This document shows, in pieces, positions 43,619 to 51,673 of a stretch of 64,000 nucleotides of DNA; the first letter of the stretch is position 1, and every line of letters starts with the position of its first letter. The notes beneath the pieces were generated by a model. The model saw only the letters and a list, made by a program, of their open reading frames with translations, was not told the DNA's origin and did not search any database. The DNA lies in the NCBI RefSeq assembly GCF_017742245.1, contig NZ_JAGHKO010000001.1, positions 897,061 to 961,060 of the forward strand, given 5' to 3'. The stretch is from Niastella soli. GTDB taxonomy: Bacteria; Bacteroidota; Bacteroidia; Chitinophagales; Chitinophagaceae. Position numbers and translations under genes: made by a program.

Positions 43619-44605
43619 ATGAAACATGTGTCAATCCTGATTCCGAAAGGGCATACCAGCCTGGTGAATATTGAGGGAACACACCAGATACTGTCTGAGG
43701 TAAACAACCTGCGTACCAGTATGGGGAAAGCTCCCTTGTTTGATATTCAAATGGTTGGGCTCTCAAAAGAAACCAGTCAGCGGGAAGGGTTATTCACAAT
43801 TAAGCCCGATTGTTTGTATACAGATGTTGTAAAGACCGATCTGATCATTATTCCCGCCATCCATGGTCAGTTCAACAAAATAATAGAAGCCAATCAGGCG
43901 CTCATACCCTGGATTTTGCATCAGTTCAATAATGGGGCCGAGGTGGCGAGTCTTTGTATTGGTTCTTTCTTTCTGGCAGCAACCGGTTTGTTAAAAGGCA
44001 AACAGTGCGCCACTCATTGGCGTTTCGCCAATGAGTTCAGGGCCTTATATCCCGATGTGGAACTGGTAGATGACAAGATCATTACCGATGGGGATGGTAT
44101 ATATACCAGTGGCGGAGCTTATTCTTATTTGAACCTGCTGGTGTATATGATTGAAAAATATGCTGGCCGGGATCTTGCCATTCTTATAGCCAAAGCGTTT
44201 ATGATTGATATTGACCGCACGCTGCAATCGCCATTCATCATTTTCCAGGGACAAAAAGCCCATGAAGATGAAACGGTGAAAAAAGCGCAGGAGTATATTG
44301 AAAAGAATTTCGAAGAGAAAATAACGGTTGACCAACTGGCCGGCACCTTTGCGCTTGGGCGTCGCAGCCTGGAACGCCGGTTCAAAAAGGCCACCTGTAA
44401 TACCGTATCGGAATACATTCAACGGGTTAAGATTGAGGCTGCCAAGAAGGACCTGGAGACGGGCCAGAAGAATGTGTATGAGGTCATGTATGATGTAGGG
44501 TATAGTGATGTAAAGGCTTTCCGGAGCATTTTCAGGAAGATAACGGGGCTCTCGCCTATAGAGTATCGCAATAAGTACAACAAGGAGTTGCTGGTTATGG
44601 ATTAG
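43619..44605 (+). CDS. GlxA-type transcriptional regulator (DJ-1/PfpI + AraC HTH)
   Basis: The 328-residue protein has an N-terminal DJ-1/PfpI-like domain (about 1-190: MKHVSILIPKGHTSLVNIEG, LIIIPAIHG, NGAEVASLCIGSFFLAATGL, the nucleophile-elbow-like C in SLCIGS) and a C-terminal AraC helix-turn-helix pair (about 225-325: EKITVDQLAGTFALGRRSLE, VYEVMYDVGYSDVKAFRSIF). Such GlxA-like proteins regulate genes in response to small metabolites. A divergently transcribed small gene precedes it. Target genes are unknown. Confidence 0.92.
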   Translation: MKHVSILIPKGHTSLVNIEGTHQILSEVNNLRTSMGKAPLFDIQMVGLSKETSQREGLFTIKPDCLYTDVVKTDLIIIPAIHGQFNKIIEANQALIPWILHQFNNGAEVASLCIGSFFLAATGLLKGKQCATHWRFANEFRALYPDVELVDDKIITDGDGIYTSGGAYSYLNLLVYMIEKYAGRDLAILIAKAFMIDIDRTLQSPFIIFQGQKAHEDETVKKAQEYIEKNFEEKITVDQLAGTFALGRRSLERRFKKATCNTVSEYIQRVKIEAAKKDLETGQKNVYEVMYDVGYSDVKAFRSIFRKITGLSPIEYRNKYNKELLVMD

Positions 44606-44616
44606 GGTTTAGTTGA

Positions 44617-45147
44617 CGCCCCGAATGAAACACAAAAACCCACCCCTTCCCCTCCCGGGAGGGGATCTTAATAAACAAGCATTAACTAAACGACATTGAT
44701 TGCCCATTGCCCATTCACAGTCCACGCAGCGAAGGACCGGATTTCACGTCTGCCGTTTGCCGTCTGCCGTTTGCCGACATGAGGCCCGAACTTCGGAAAT
44801 CCTTTCACGTTTGCCGTCTGCCGTTTGCCGTCTGCCGTCTGCCGACTTGTATTTCCCTATTGCCTATTGCCCTTGTGCCTCGCCCCGAACGAAACACAAA
44901 AACCCACCCCTTCCCTCCCGCAAAGCGGGAGGATTTTAATAAATAAGCATTAACTAAACGACATTGATTGCCATTGCCCATTCACAGTCCACGCAGCGAA
45001 GGACCGGATTTCACGTCTGCCGTTTGCCGTCTGCCGTTTCTCGACATGAGGCCCGAACCTCGGAAATCCTTTCACGTTTGCCGTTTCACGTTTCACGTCT
45101 GCCGTTTGCCGTCTGCCGACTTGTATTCCCCTATTGCCCATTGCCTC
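44617..45147. repeat. 264-bp tandem duplication built of 7-bp repeats (element B)
   Basis: Unit 1 (44617-44880) and unit 2 (44881-45147) are near-identical copies beginning CGCCCCGAAYGAAAC. Each contains two arrays of exact-phase 7-mers of the types TCACGTY, TGCCGTY and TGCCGAC, flanking ATGAGGCCCGAAC. Unit 1 has 5 then 6 seven-mers; unit 2 has 5 then 7, so copy number changed by whole 7-bp units after the duplication. Each unit also holds a hairpin in the C/G-rich part (CCCCTCCCGGGAGGGG at about 44651; CCTCCCGC-AAA-GCGGGAGG at about 44918) and TATTGCC-type 7-mers. There is no gene here; frames across it are by-products of 7-bp periodicity. Confidence 0.85.
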
Positions 45148-45300
45148 GCCCGCCGGAGCTTTAGCGTAGGCGGGCCGTTTGTCGAGGATGTGAGTAAATT
45201 GTGAATTGCGAGCAGTAGTGGGAAGAAGCCCACCAATTGTTGTGAACTCAGATATTCGGAAACCCACTCACAACTGACAACTCACCACTCACATTTAGTT
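45148..45300. repeat. hairpin plus further 7-bp repeats
   Basis: GCCCGCC (45148-45154) pairs with GGCGGGC (45169-45175); with its GGAGCTTTAGCGTA loop this resembles a dispersed intergenic motif of Bacteroidetes. Beyond it, GTGAGTA-like sequence near 45190 and four 7-mers (CTCACAA, CTGACAA, CTCACCA, CTCACAT) near 45266-45295 stand in opposite sense, like the arms of element A. No gene is seen between 44606 and 45350. Confidence 0.6.
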
Positions 45301-45350
45301 CCTCACTCAAATGCGTCACCCAAACACACAACCAATTTTACCTACAACCA

Positions 45351-45689
45351 CTACTTCTTTCGGGCCGGCTTTTTCCTGGGGCTCTCTGGTGTATCGAGGA
45401 AATTTTCCAGACTCTCTAAGCGCTCTGTCCATATTTTCCGGTATTGTTCTGCCCAGTCAATAACCTCTGTAAGCCGCTCCAAACGGGCCTCACAGAAGCG
45501 TTCACGCCCAAACTGTGTAATTACTACCAACCCACACTCCGTAAGCATTTTAATGTGTTTATAGATGGCCGTACGGCTCACTTCAAAGTTCTCAGCCACC
45601 GCATTTACGTTCAGTGGCTGCTGGGCTATCATGTTAATTATCTCCCGCCGGGTGGGGTCGGCTATTGCCTGAAATACGTCTCTACGCAT
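45351..45689 (-). CDS. ArsR-family transcriptional regulator
   Basis: The 112-residue protein starts at the Met at 45689 (MRRDVFQAIADPTRREIINM), a classic ArsR winged-helix opening; an alternative start at 45719 would lie inside the palindromic operator. The recognition helix is AENFEVSRTAIYKHIKMLTE, followed by the wing (LVVITQFGRERFCEA). It lacks the usual metal-binding ELCVCDL motif, so it is of the non-metal type, and has a lysine-rich tail. Such ArsR proteins often pair with an SRPBCC (AHSA1) protein; none adjoins here. It probably represses its own promoter. Confidence 0.9.
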   Translation of the reverse strand: MRRDVFQAIADPTRREIINMIAQQPLNVNAVAENFEVSRTAIYKHIKMLTECGLVVITQFGRERFCEARLERLTEVIDWAEQYRKIWTERLESLENFLDTPESPRKKPARKK

Positions 45690-45701
45690 AGTTTTAAATA
45701 G

Positions 45702-45742
45702 GAAACCTTTAGGTTGCAAATATAATGCAACCTTAGGGTTTC
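45702..45742. promoter_or_regulatory. long inverted repeat, probable ArsR operator
   Basis: AGGTTGCA (45711-45718) and TGCAACCT (45726-45733) with a 7-nt spacer form the core; the repeat extends outwards with GAAACC (45702-45707) against GGTTTC (ending 45742), so 15 of 17 positions pair. The spacer contains a minus-strand TATATTTG (-7 box), so a bound regulator would cover the arsR promoter. This suggests autoregulation. Confidence 0.7.
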
Positions 45743-45883
45743 ATAAATATTTTTCTTATAAATAGCAGGGAAAATGGGGGTATTCTTAAAAAAGGAGTGT
45801 TATGTTTGCAGCAGCTTTCTTAAATTCACCAAGGGAAACGGCCCTGCACAGGCGATGAACAAAAGGATTTTAACAGCTGAATA

Positions 45884-45915
45884 TTGCGATAATTCTCTTG
45901 TTATTTATAAATTTG
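45884..45915 (+). promoter_or_regulatory. promoter of the SWIB-domain gene
   Basis: TTG at 45884-45886 and TAAATTTG at 45908-45915, 21 nt apart, match the Bacteroidetes -33/-7 pair. The start point would be about 70 bp before the SWIB gene, leaving an A/T-rich leader. Confidence 0.55.
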
Positions 45916-45990
45916 AGTATATTCACTTTGATTTACTTTCAAACTATAATTCAAAAACTTTCATTATTCACTTTTAAATTTTAAAACACT

Positions 45991-46383
45991 ATGGCAAAAA
46001 CAGCTAAGAAAGCTGCTAAAAAAGCAGTAAAAAAAGCAGTAAAAAAAGCCGCTACTAAAAAAGCAGCTCCTAAAAAGAAAGTAGCAAAGAAAGCAGCTCC
46101 AAAGGCAGCAAAGGCAGCTAAAAAGAAAACTGCCAGAAAACCAAACGCTGCATTCATGGCTCCGCTCAATGCCAGCCCTGCTTTAGCTGAAGTTATAGGT
46201 AGCAAACCTTTACCAAGAACTGAGATCGTTAAAAAGATCTGGGAATATATCAGAAAGAACAAGCTGCAGGACAGCAAGAACAGAAGAATGATCAACGCTG
46301 ACACTAAGCTGAAACCACTCTTCGGTAAAGATCAAATTTCAATGTTTGAACTGGCTAAAGTGGTTAACAAACACGTGAAGTAG
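45991..46383 (+). CDS. SWIB/MDM2 domain protein with histone-H1-like tail
   Basis: The 130-residue protein has a Lys/Ala-rich N-terminal tail of about 50 residues made of repeating AKK and AAKK, followed by a complete SWIB domain (FMAPLNASPALAEVIGSKPL, EIVKKIWEYIRKNKLQD, DTKLKPLFGKDQISMFE). SWIB domains occur in eukaryotic chromatin remodelling and in some bacteria (notably Chlamydiae and Bacteroidetes), where function is not well known. The basic tail and domain suggest DNA compaction or nucleoid binding. It has its own promoter and is abundantly Lys-coded, unlike its neighbours. Confidence 0.9.
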   Translation: MAKTAKKAAKKAVKKAVKKAATKKAAPKKKVAKKAAPKAAKAAKKKTARKPNAAFMAPLNASPALAEVIGSKPLPRTEIVKKIWEYIRKNKLQDSKNRRMINADTKLKPLFGKDQISMFELAKVVNKHVK

Positions 46384-46794
46384 TTCGTATATGCGAATTG
46401 AAGGAATTAGAACTTTTACAGGAAAGATGGTGGGTTTTAATCCTGTAAAAGAACCGGGTTAGTAAGTACTTTTCTTTTTTCAAATGATCTCTCCTTCATT
46501 TCTCTGGCCGCAAAAAATGGCCCTTCAAAGGATCAACAGGGCCTTTACATTATTCCTCATAGGAAATTGGTAAATCTGGTCACATTGAAACTATACGATT
46601 GCAACTCCATAGTTACTGCATTAGCTGTCAATGACCATTGCAACGTATACATTTACCTTCCATAGACGTTCAGAACTTTCAATACGGGGTTTACGGATAT
46701 AACTGGCAGTTAAAAGGCAGGCTATTAGGAGCGCACACCAGTCATATTCCTGAACCCCTTTTTCATTGTATTATACCCCATTAGAATAGCCTTT
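46384..46794. other. 411-bp intergenic region with two hairpins
   Basis: TTTTACAGGA (46414-46423) and TCCTGTAAAA (46441-46450) form a perfect 10-bp stem shortly after the SWIB gene. GGCCCT (46519-46524) pairs with AGGGCC (46538-46543), followed by T-rich sequence, which may terminate the SWIB transcript. The rest (to the L,D-transpeptidase start) shows no gene or RNA that I could recognise. Confidence 0.55.
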
Positions 46795-48402
46795 ATGCCA
46801 AAAAACATTTATTTCATAGCCCTTTGCCTATTGTGTATCTGGGGTTGCCGGGAATCTGCATCCAAAGCAGGTGCCAATAAAAAAGATTCCATTAATAAAG
46901 TTGTGCAGGATGCCGCCCATGAGATCGCCGGTAATTTCAGCGATCAACGCAGCCTGCGATTTTCTGCCAATCGCCTCGATTCATTTTTTACCAGGTACGA
47001 CTCCCTGCGCACTTTTCAAAAAGACCTCACCACCTTTTACACCGAACGCAATTATGCCTTTGCCTGGTATAGCGACAGCGGTTTAACCGAACAGGCCAGC
47101 CACCTGTATGTGCGTTTGGAAAACCTGCCCGAAGAAGGGCTTAACCTGGTCTTGCCTTATAAGCATACACTCGACAGCCTTATAAACGCAGCCAATACCC
47201 AAACCCTTGAACAAAAAAGCGAAACGGAACTGTTGTTGACATCCCTTTACTTTTTCTTTGCCCAAAGGGTTTGGGCCGGGTTGGAAGAAAGCGCCACCCA
47301 AAAGATAGACTGGTTGATGCCCCGCAAAAAGCTTTCCTATAGCGCATTGCTCGATTCTGTATTGAAACAGGGCAATACCGCCAATGTTAAAGAACCGGTT
47401 TACCGGCAATACAACCTGCTAAAAGAATACCTCAAAAAATATAAGGCCATCCCTGCTTCTTCCACCACCATCAGCTTGCCCGGGAACAAACCCATTCGCC
47501 CCGGTGACACCTCACCGGAGATCGTAAAACTGCGCAAAAAGCTTTTTCTTCTCGGCGATCTTACCAACGCCGGCGACACCAGCTCCGACACCTATGATTC
47601 CACGTTATTGACAGCTGTTAAACGCTTTCAAAGAAGACATGGCCTCTCGGAAGATGGTATTGCAGGCGCTGGCCTGATAAGGGAACTGAACATCCCTGTC
47701 CCCCAACTGATTGAAAAAATAATGGTGAACATGGAACGCAATCGCTGGTTACCAACCGATGTACGTGGCCGGTACCTGGCAGTAAATATTCCCGAGTTTG
47801 TGCTGCACGCGTATTATGATGATTCGTTATTGTGGAATATGAATGTGGTAGTAGGCAAGGATGTGAACAAAACGGTGATCTTCGCCGGTTCCATTAGCCA
47901 GGTTGTTTTTAGTCCTTACTGGAATGTACCCGCCAGTATTTTGAAAAAAGAAATTTTACCAGGTATTCAAAAGAACCCGAACTACCTAGAAAAAAACCAC
48001 ATGGAATGGAATGGTCCTGACGTTCGCCAAAAACCCGGTCCGTGGAATTCCCTGGGCCAGGTAAAATTCCTGTTCCCCAACAGCCATAGCATTTACCTGC
48101 ACGATACGCCTTCCAAAAGTCTTTTTCAGGAAAGCAAACGGGCCTTTAGCCATGGTTGTATCAGAGTGGCCAATCCAAAGTTCCTCGCCCAGTATATCTT
48201 ACGTGATGACGCTGCCTGGACGACAGACCGGATCAACAAGGCCATGGCCAGTGGCAAGGAACAATATGTGGCGGTTAAAGACCCCATACCGGTTTATATT
48301 ACCTATTTCACTGCCTGGGTAGACAGGCAGGGCGATCTTAACTTCAGGGAAGATATTTATAAAAGAGACGCACAGCTTTCAAGCCTGCTGATGAAGCGTT
48401 AA
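46795..48402 (+). CDS. L,D-transpeptidase (YcbB-like)
   Basis: The 535-residue protein has a lipobox-like signal (LCLLCIWGC, Cys about 16), an N-terminal domain shared by YcbB-type enzymes (FYTERNYAFAWYSDSGL), a peptidoglycan-binding domain (about 234-295: SPEIVKLRKKLFLLGDL, LLTAVKRFQRRHGLSEDGIAG) and a C-terminal YkuD catalytic domain with the active-site motif HDTPSKSLF then RAFSHGCIRVA (catalytic Cys in SHGC). It makes 3-3 peptidoglycan cross-links or attaches proteins to the wall in the periplasm. Length fits YcbB-like enzymes. Monocistronic. Confidence 0.92.
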   Translation: MPKNIYFIALCLLCIWGCRESASKAGANKKDSINKVVQDAAHEIAGNFSDQRSLRFSANRLDSFFTRYDSLRTFQKDLTTFYTERNYAFAWYSDSGLTEQASHLYVRLENLPEEGLNLVLPYKHTLDSLINAANTQTLEQKSETELLLTSLYFFFAQRVWAGLEESATQKIDWLMPRKKLSYSALLDSVLKQGNTANVKEPVYRQYNLLKEYLKKYKAIPASSTTISLPGNKPIRPGDTSPEIVKLRKKLFLLGDLTNAGDTSSDTYDSTLLTAVKRFQRRHGLSEDGIAGAGLIRELNIPVPQLIEKIMVNMERNRWLPTDVRGRYLAVNIPEFVLHAYYDDSLLWNMNVVVGKDVNKTVIFAGSISQVVFSPYWNVPASILKKEILPGIQKNPNYLEKNHMEWNGPDVRQKPGPWNSLGQVKFLFPNSHSIYLHDTPSKSLFQESKRAFSHGCIRVANPKFLAQYILRDDAAWTTDRINKAMASGKEQYVAVKDPIPVYITYFTAWVDRQGDLNFREDIYKRDAQLSSLLMKR

Positions 48403-48419
48403 AAGGGCAGGAAGCGAAT

Positions 48420-48459
48420 AAAAAGGCCCCGACGGCATAAACACGTCGGGGCCTTTTTT
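48420..48459 (+). terminator. strong rho-independent terminator
   Basis: AAAAAGGCCCCGACG (48420-48434) and CGTCGGGGCC with T-run (48444-48459) form a stem of 10 GC-rich pairs extended by A-T pairs, with a 9-nt loop. It ends the L,D-transpeptidase transcript and, because of the A-run on the other side, can also serve the convergent SRPBCC gene. Confidence 0.9.
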
Positions 48460-48919
48460 ATTTAAATATGCGTTCTATAGCGACTTTACGGTACCTGAAC
48501 AACGCCGCCAGCTTTTTACGCACCAGCAAGAAATGGGCGACATTGCCCATCGGCCCAAACGGCAGTTGGTACTTCACTTCATCCTTCATCAGCACGCCAT
48601 TACCGTTTGGCGTAAAAGTGTGGGTATGTTGCCACAACTTATAAGGCCCCCTTACCTGGATATCGGTAAAGGAATGCGGTTTTTGCACCTTAACGATCTC
48701 GGTTTGCCAGTGCAGTCGAATACCAAACAATGGCTTCACTTTATAATCTATCAACATACCGGTATAGATCTCCTGTCCTTCCCCCATAGAAGTAAGGGTT
48801 TTGAAATCCATTTCCGGCGGGGTGATCAATGCCAGATTATTGGGCGATGAAAAGAATGCCCAGGCGGTTTGTATGTCAACAGGTAATAACTGTTCGGCAT
48901 GTAAATAAAAAACACCCAT
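48458..48919 (-). CDS. SRPBCC family protein
   Basis: The 153-residue protein is a START/Bet v1-like (SRPBCC) lipid- or ligand-binding fold: MGVFYLHAEQLLPVDIQTAW at the start, then AFFSSPNNLALITPPEMDFK, GMLIDYKVKPLFGIRLHWQT and HTFTPNGNGVLMKDEVKYQL. It resembles the cell-division-inhibitor/ligand-binding SRPBCC group. The gene lies 6 bp before the channel homologue gene on the same strand (its stop), so the two may share a transcript. Ligand unknown. Confidence 0.87.
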   Translation of the reverse strand: MGVFYLHAEQLLPVDIQTAWAFFSSPNNLALITPPEMDFKTLTSMGEGQEIYTGMLIDYKVKPLFGIRLHWQTEIVKVQKPHSFTDIQVRGPYKLWQHTHTFTPNGNGVLMKDEVKYQLPFGPMGNVAHFLLVRKKLAALFRYRKVAIERIFK

Positions 48920-48925
48920 TGTTTA

Positions 48926-49909
48926 TTAGCTATTAGCAGCGTCGTGAATAAAATAAATATTCAGTGTTACATAGATCAACAACAATACCTGGGCCATGAT
49001 CATATCAAAACGGCTGGCTTTTTCTACCTGTCCCTTTTTAACCAGTCGCAACGACCAGGCCGTTGAGGAAACTACTGAAAAAATAAAGAACAAGGTCAAG
49101 CCATGCAGGGTATCAACCAGGGTAAAGGAGGTTGATTCGGGTAAAGACGAGTCGATGATATACTTATTACCAATTACGGCAAACAGCGCCCCCACACTTA
49201 ACCCAAACCTCGAATCCATACCATCGGAATGAATATAGAAACACACATACGCGATCAGAAAAGCGATGTACATACCCAGGAACAGCTTCCAGAACATATC
49301 CATAGCTTCCCGGTGTACGCTGAGGCGCACTTTAAAGTTGCTATATTCGGTACGGGGGGTTGCCAAACGCTCATCCCCAAAAGCAGTCTCATACACTTTT
49401 TTACCGGTGGCAATAATGCAACTATCGATCGTCCAGCCGCTCATGGCAAAACGCTTGTCAAAATGATCGCCCACAGTATCGGCCACAAAGATCAGTGAGC
49501 GGGAATCGTATTGCGAATTTTCGATGGAGAACCTGAGCTTTTGTTTATCAAAGGGGAAATTGGCGATCTTCCAGGAATCTTTCATTACACATTGCAGCTT
49601 CATTTGCATATAGATCTGATCGCCAGAGCTGTCGATGGTAACAAACGACTTGGTCACTTCTTTAGCGCCTGGCACTTCCAGGTTGTCGTAGAAGTTGAAA
49701 TCGCGGTTCCTGTACTTCAGCCAAAGCCATAAGTTAACAGAAAACTCTTTGTCCTTGAAGTCGATATCATGAATGCTGGTAATATAAATGCCCGCGGAAA
49801 CAGTATCTGGTTTTTTATCCTGGGCAACGGAAGAAACGGAGGCTAAACATATACCTATCAATAACAGGTAGTACGGAATAAATGGGTTTTTCATCAGGTA
49901 ATTTTTCAA
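48926..49909 (-). CDS. prokaryotic pentameric ligand-gated ion channel homologue (Cys-loop-like)
   Basis: The 327-residue protein starts with a signal peptide (PFIPYYLLLIGICLASVSSV), followed by a beta-rich extracellular domain with the canonical Pro-loop motif WKIANFPFDKQKLRFSIE (W-x-x-x-x-F-P-F-D-x-Q), then four hydrophobic segments (starting at FLGMYIAFLIAYVCFYI, FGLSVGALFAVIGN, LHGLTLFFIFSVVSSTAWSL and IMAQVLLLIYVTLNIYF). This is the layout of prokaryotic pLGICs such as GLIC and ELIC, which lack the disulfide of the Cys loop. The ligand is unknown. It lies just upstream of the SRPBCC gene on the same strand. Confidence 0.85.
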   Translation of the reverse strand: MKNYLMKNPFIPYYLLLIGICLASVSSVAQDKKPDTVSAGIYITSIHDIDFKDKEFSVNLWLWLKYRNRDFNFYDNLEVPGAKEVTKSFVTIDSSGDQIYMQMKLQCVMKDSWKIANFPFDKQKLRFSIENSQYDSRSLIFVADTVGDHFDKRFAMSGWTIDSCIIATGKKVYETAFGDERLATPRTEYSNFKVRLSVHREAMDMFWKLFLGMYIAFLIAYVCFYIHSDGMDSRFGLSVGALFAVIGNKYIIDSSLPESTSFTLVDTLHGLTLFFIFSVVSSTAWSLRLVKKGQVEKASRFDMIMAQVLLLIYVTLNIYFIHDAANS

Positions 49910-49956
49910 GGCCGAAGATAAAAAATCAGCCAGGAAATTACAAGGTGTGCCGGGGG

Positions 49957-51018
49957 TTATCCTTTCAAATAATCGATCACCGTTTGAATATCATTTTGTA
50001 CATATTTATCGTTGTACTTTTCTATTCCGTAACCGTAAAAACCAAGCGCAATGGGTATGGTTGGCGTTACCGGGGCGCCTTTACTTATGAAATTACCGGC
50101 TTTTGCAATGGTCACATTCAACACCCACAAAAAGGCGCTGTATTGCTCCCATTTTTGCTGATAGCCAGTGTCGCAATGTGCACATTGGTACAGATCATTG
50201 CCCTGATCGTGTAGCTGCTTTATAAACACCGAAAAAAGCAATTCCTGGTCTACAAAGCCAACGGGGTTGTTCCACTGAATAAAATTCCGGAACCGTTCAT
50301 GTTCGCAGGGGCAGCCAGTTGCATACAGATCGGCAATCAATTGTTCGCAAGCTGCCACAAATTTTTTCTTCTGCCGGTTGGTCTCATTCAGGTGGTCCAG
50401 GTTATTATTCCATTTCACCGCACCGCCAATGGTCAGCTCCCCTTCGCGGTATTCTTCCCCCTCCAGTACCTGCACCGTTACGGCATTCCGGTATACCCGC
50501 CCAATGGATATATATATTTGAGGAACAACAATGTTACCTGCTTTATCAATCAACCCCCAGGTGCTCAGGTCACCAAATGCGGCATAGCCTTTTTCAAAGT
50601 TGGTGAGCGCCGGGAACTGGTAATCGATCACCAGCTTACCCTGTTCATCAATGGCGCCATGCAGGTCTTTTTCGTTCCTGACAATGGCACGGCCATTTGA
50701 GAACTCATCGGTATAGTGGAATTTCGGCACAATCACTTCCTCCCCGAACAAATTGATGAACCCCCACTTGTCGTTGGTCATTACCCGAGCCAGGCCTTCC
50801 GTAAAATTGCCGTACGACTCATACTTATTGCTAAATGGCAGCACCTGGTTGCCGGTTGTATCAAAGTAAGCGGTATAATTTCCTTCCGTTACCGTAAACA
50901 GGCCATCTGAGGGGTGGGCCACAAAATCGTAAATGGCAGGAATAATAATTTCCCCATCAACCGTTTTGATGCCCATTTTGTTATGCTCGTAAAACTGGAT
51001 ATAGTCTGTTTGTTGCAT
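49957..51018 (-). CDS. WG-repeat protein
   Basis: The 353-residue protein has several WG (KWGFI-type) repeats in its first two-thirds: MGIKTVDGEIIIPAIYDFV, GLARVMTNDKWGFINLFGEE, GRAIVRNEKDLHGAIDEQGK, FGDLSTWGLIDKAGNIVVP. The C-terminal third has a cysteine-containing stretch (LYATGCPCEHERF; YQCAHCDTGY) that could bind metal. No signal peptide is visible, so it may be cytoplasmic. WG repeats are beta-propeller-like and of unclear function. The 7-bp repeat region C follows upstream. Confidence 0.85.
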   Translation of the reverse strand: MQQTDYIQFYEHNKMGIKTVDGEIIIPAIYDFVAHPSDGLFTVTEGNYTAYFDTTGNQVLPFSNKYESYGNFTEGLARVMTNDKWGFINLFGEEVIVPKFHYTDEFSNGRAIVRNEKDLHGAIDEQGKLVIDYQFPALTNFEKGYAAFGDLSTWGLIDKAGNIVVPQIYISIGRVYRNAVTVQVLEGEEYREGELTIGGAVKWNNNLDHLNETNRQKKKFVAACEQLIADLYATGCPCEHERFRNFIQWNNPVGFVDQELLFSVFIKQLHDQGNDLYQCAHCDTGYQQKWEQYSAFLWVLNVTIAKAGNFISKGAPVTPTIPIALGFYGYGIEKYNDKYVQNDIQTVIDYLKG

Positions 51019-51035
51019 ACGTTATTTTATGTTGC

Positions 51036-51208
51036 GTGAGCCGTGAATCGGCAATCCTGAATCGGCAATCGGCAATTTTGGCCTCGCGAATTCGTGAAAC
51101 GTGAAATAAAACCGGGGCATCTCACTGCGTTCGATGGCGACACGCGTAGCGTGAAGCATGTTACTGTATTACATTGTCTTCCGTTTGCCGTTTGCCGTCT
51201 GCCGCTTC
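51036..51208. repeat. 7-bp repeat region C with CTCGCGAATT core
   Basis: Six consecutive 7-mers (types GTGAGCC, GTGAATC, GGCAATC, CTGAATC, GGCAATT) occupy 51036-51077. A centre with CCTCGCGAATTCGTGAAAC follows, with two more GTGAAAC/T 7-mers (51094-51107), a stretch 51108-51180 without clear repeat, and then CCGTTTG, CCGTTTG, CCGTCTG, CCGCTTC at 51181-51208. The right array abuts the stop of the next gene and is the TGCCGTY family of element B in another phase. It lies between two genes on the minus strand. Confidence 0.75.
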
Positions 51209-51673
51209 CTAGAACCACCTAAAATACGGCCTGCTGGTAAATGGTGAAAAATGCCAGGGTATTGAAAAGAAAATTACCGCCAATGCAATAGTAAACCAAA
51301 TGGCCATTGTTTTGAACCGCTGCTGATCGGTGGTTTGCTTTTTGGTTTTTGCAGAACCAATGGTCAGCAATACAATAGCCAGTACCATCATGGTAATATG
51401 TTCCATTCCAAAGAACCGGATCTCACGCTGGTGCACTGCCATTTTAAAATTATTCATAAAATACCGTACCGTTGGGCTGATGACATACAGCCAAAGACCA
51501 AGTACCAGTTGCAGATGCGCGGTGGTAACCGCTACCATCCTGCTGGTATTATCACTTTTTAAAAATGGCTTTTTCTTAAACCAGCCGCTGTATGCCCGAA
51601 CAATAGCTATCAGTAAACTTATTAAAACCAGCCAGCGAACCAGGGAATGCAGGGTCAATAATGCGTAATACAT
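51209..51673 (-). CDS. four-helix membrane protein of unknown function
   Basis: The 154-residue product has four hydrophobic segments (about LVRWLVLISLLIAIVRA, LQLVLGLWLYVIS, ITMMVLAIVLLTIGS and AIWFTIALAVIFFSIPW) and a conserved H-x-x-x-x-R-E-I-x-x-x-x-x-E-H motif between helices 2 and 3 (VHQREIRFFGMEHITMM). This is a common small Bacteroidetes integral membrane protein without an assigned function. It lies alone, divergent from the esterase gene. Confidence 0.75.
   Translation of the reverse strand: MYYALLTLHSLVRWLVLISLLIAIVRAYSGWFKKKPFLKSDNTSRMVAVTTAHLQLVLGLWLYVISPTVRYFMNNFKMAVHQREIRFFGMEHITMMVLAIVLLTIGSAKTKKQTTDQQRFKTMAIWFTIALAVIFFSIPWHFSPFTSRPYFRWF

Noticed and set aside
44744..45120. 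Possible CRISPR array
   Set aside because: Units are 7 bp without unique spacers; no Cas genes anywhere in the window.
44617..45147. Duplication as an insertion sequence
   Set aside because: No transposase, no terminal inverted repeats and no target-site duplication.
44700..45267. Open frames with recurrent CRLPSAV/VCRLPFAV peptide patterns
   Set aside because: They arise from 7-bp DNA repeats (TGCCGTY), occur in several frames and on both strands, and have no start context or family; treated as non-coding repeat.
45774..45977. 67-residue plus-strand ORF
   Set aside because: It runs through the promoter region of the SWIB gene, is low in coding character and has no recognisable family.
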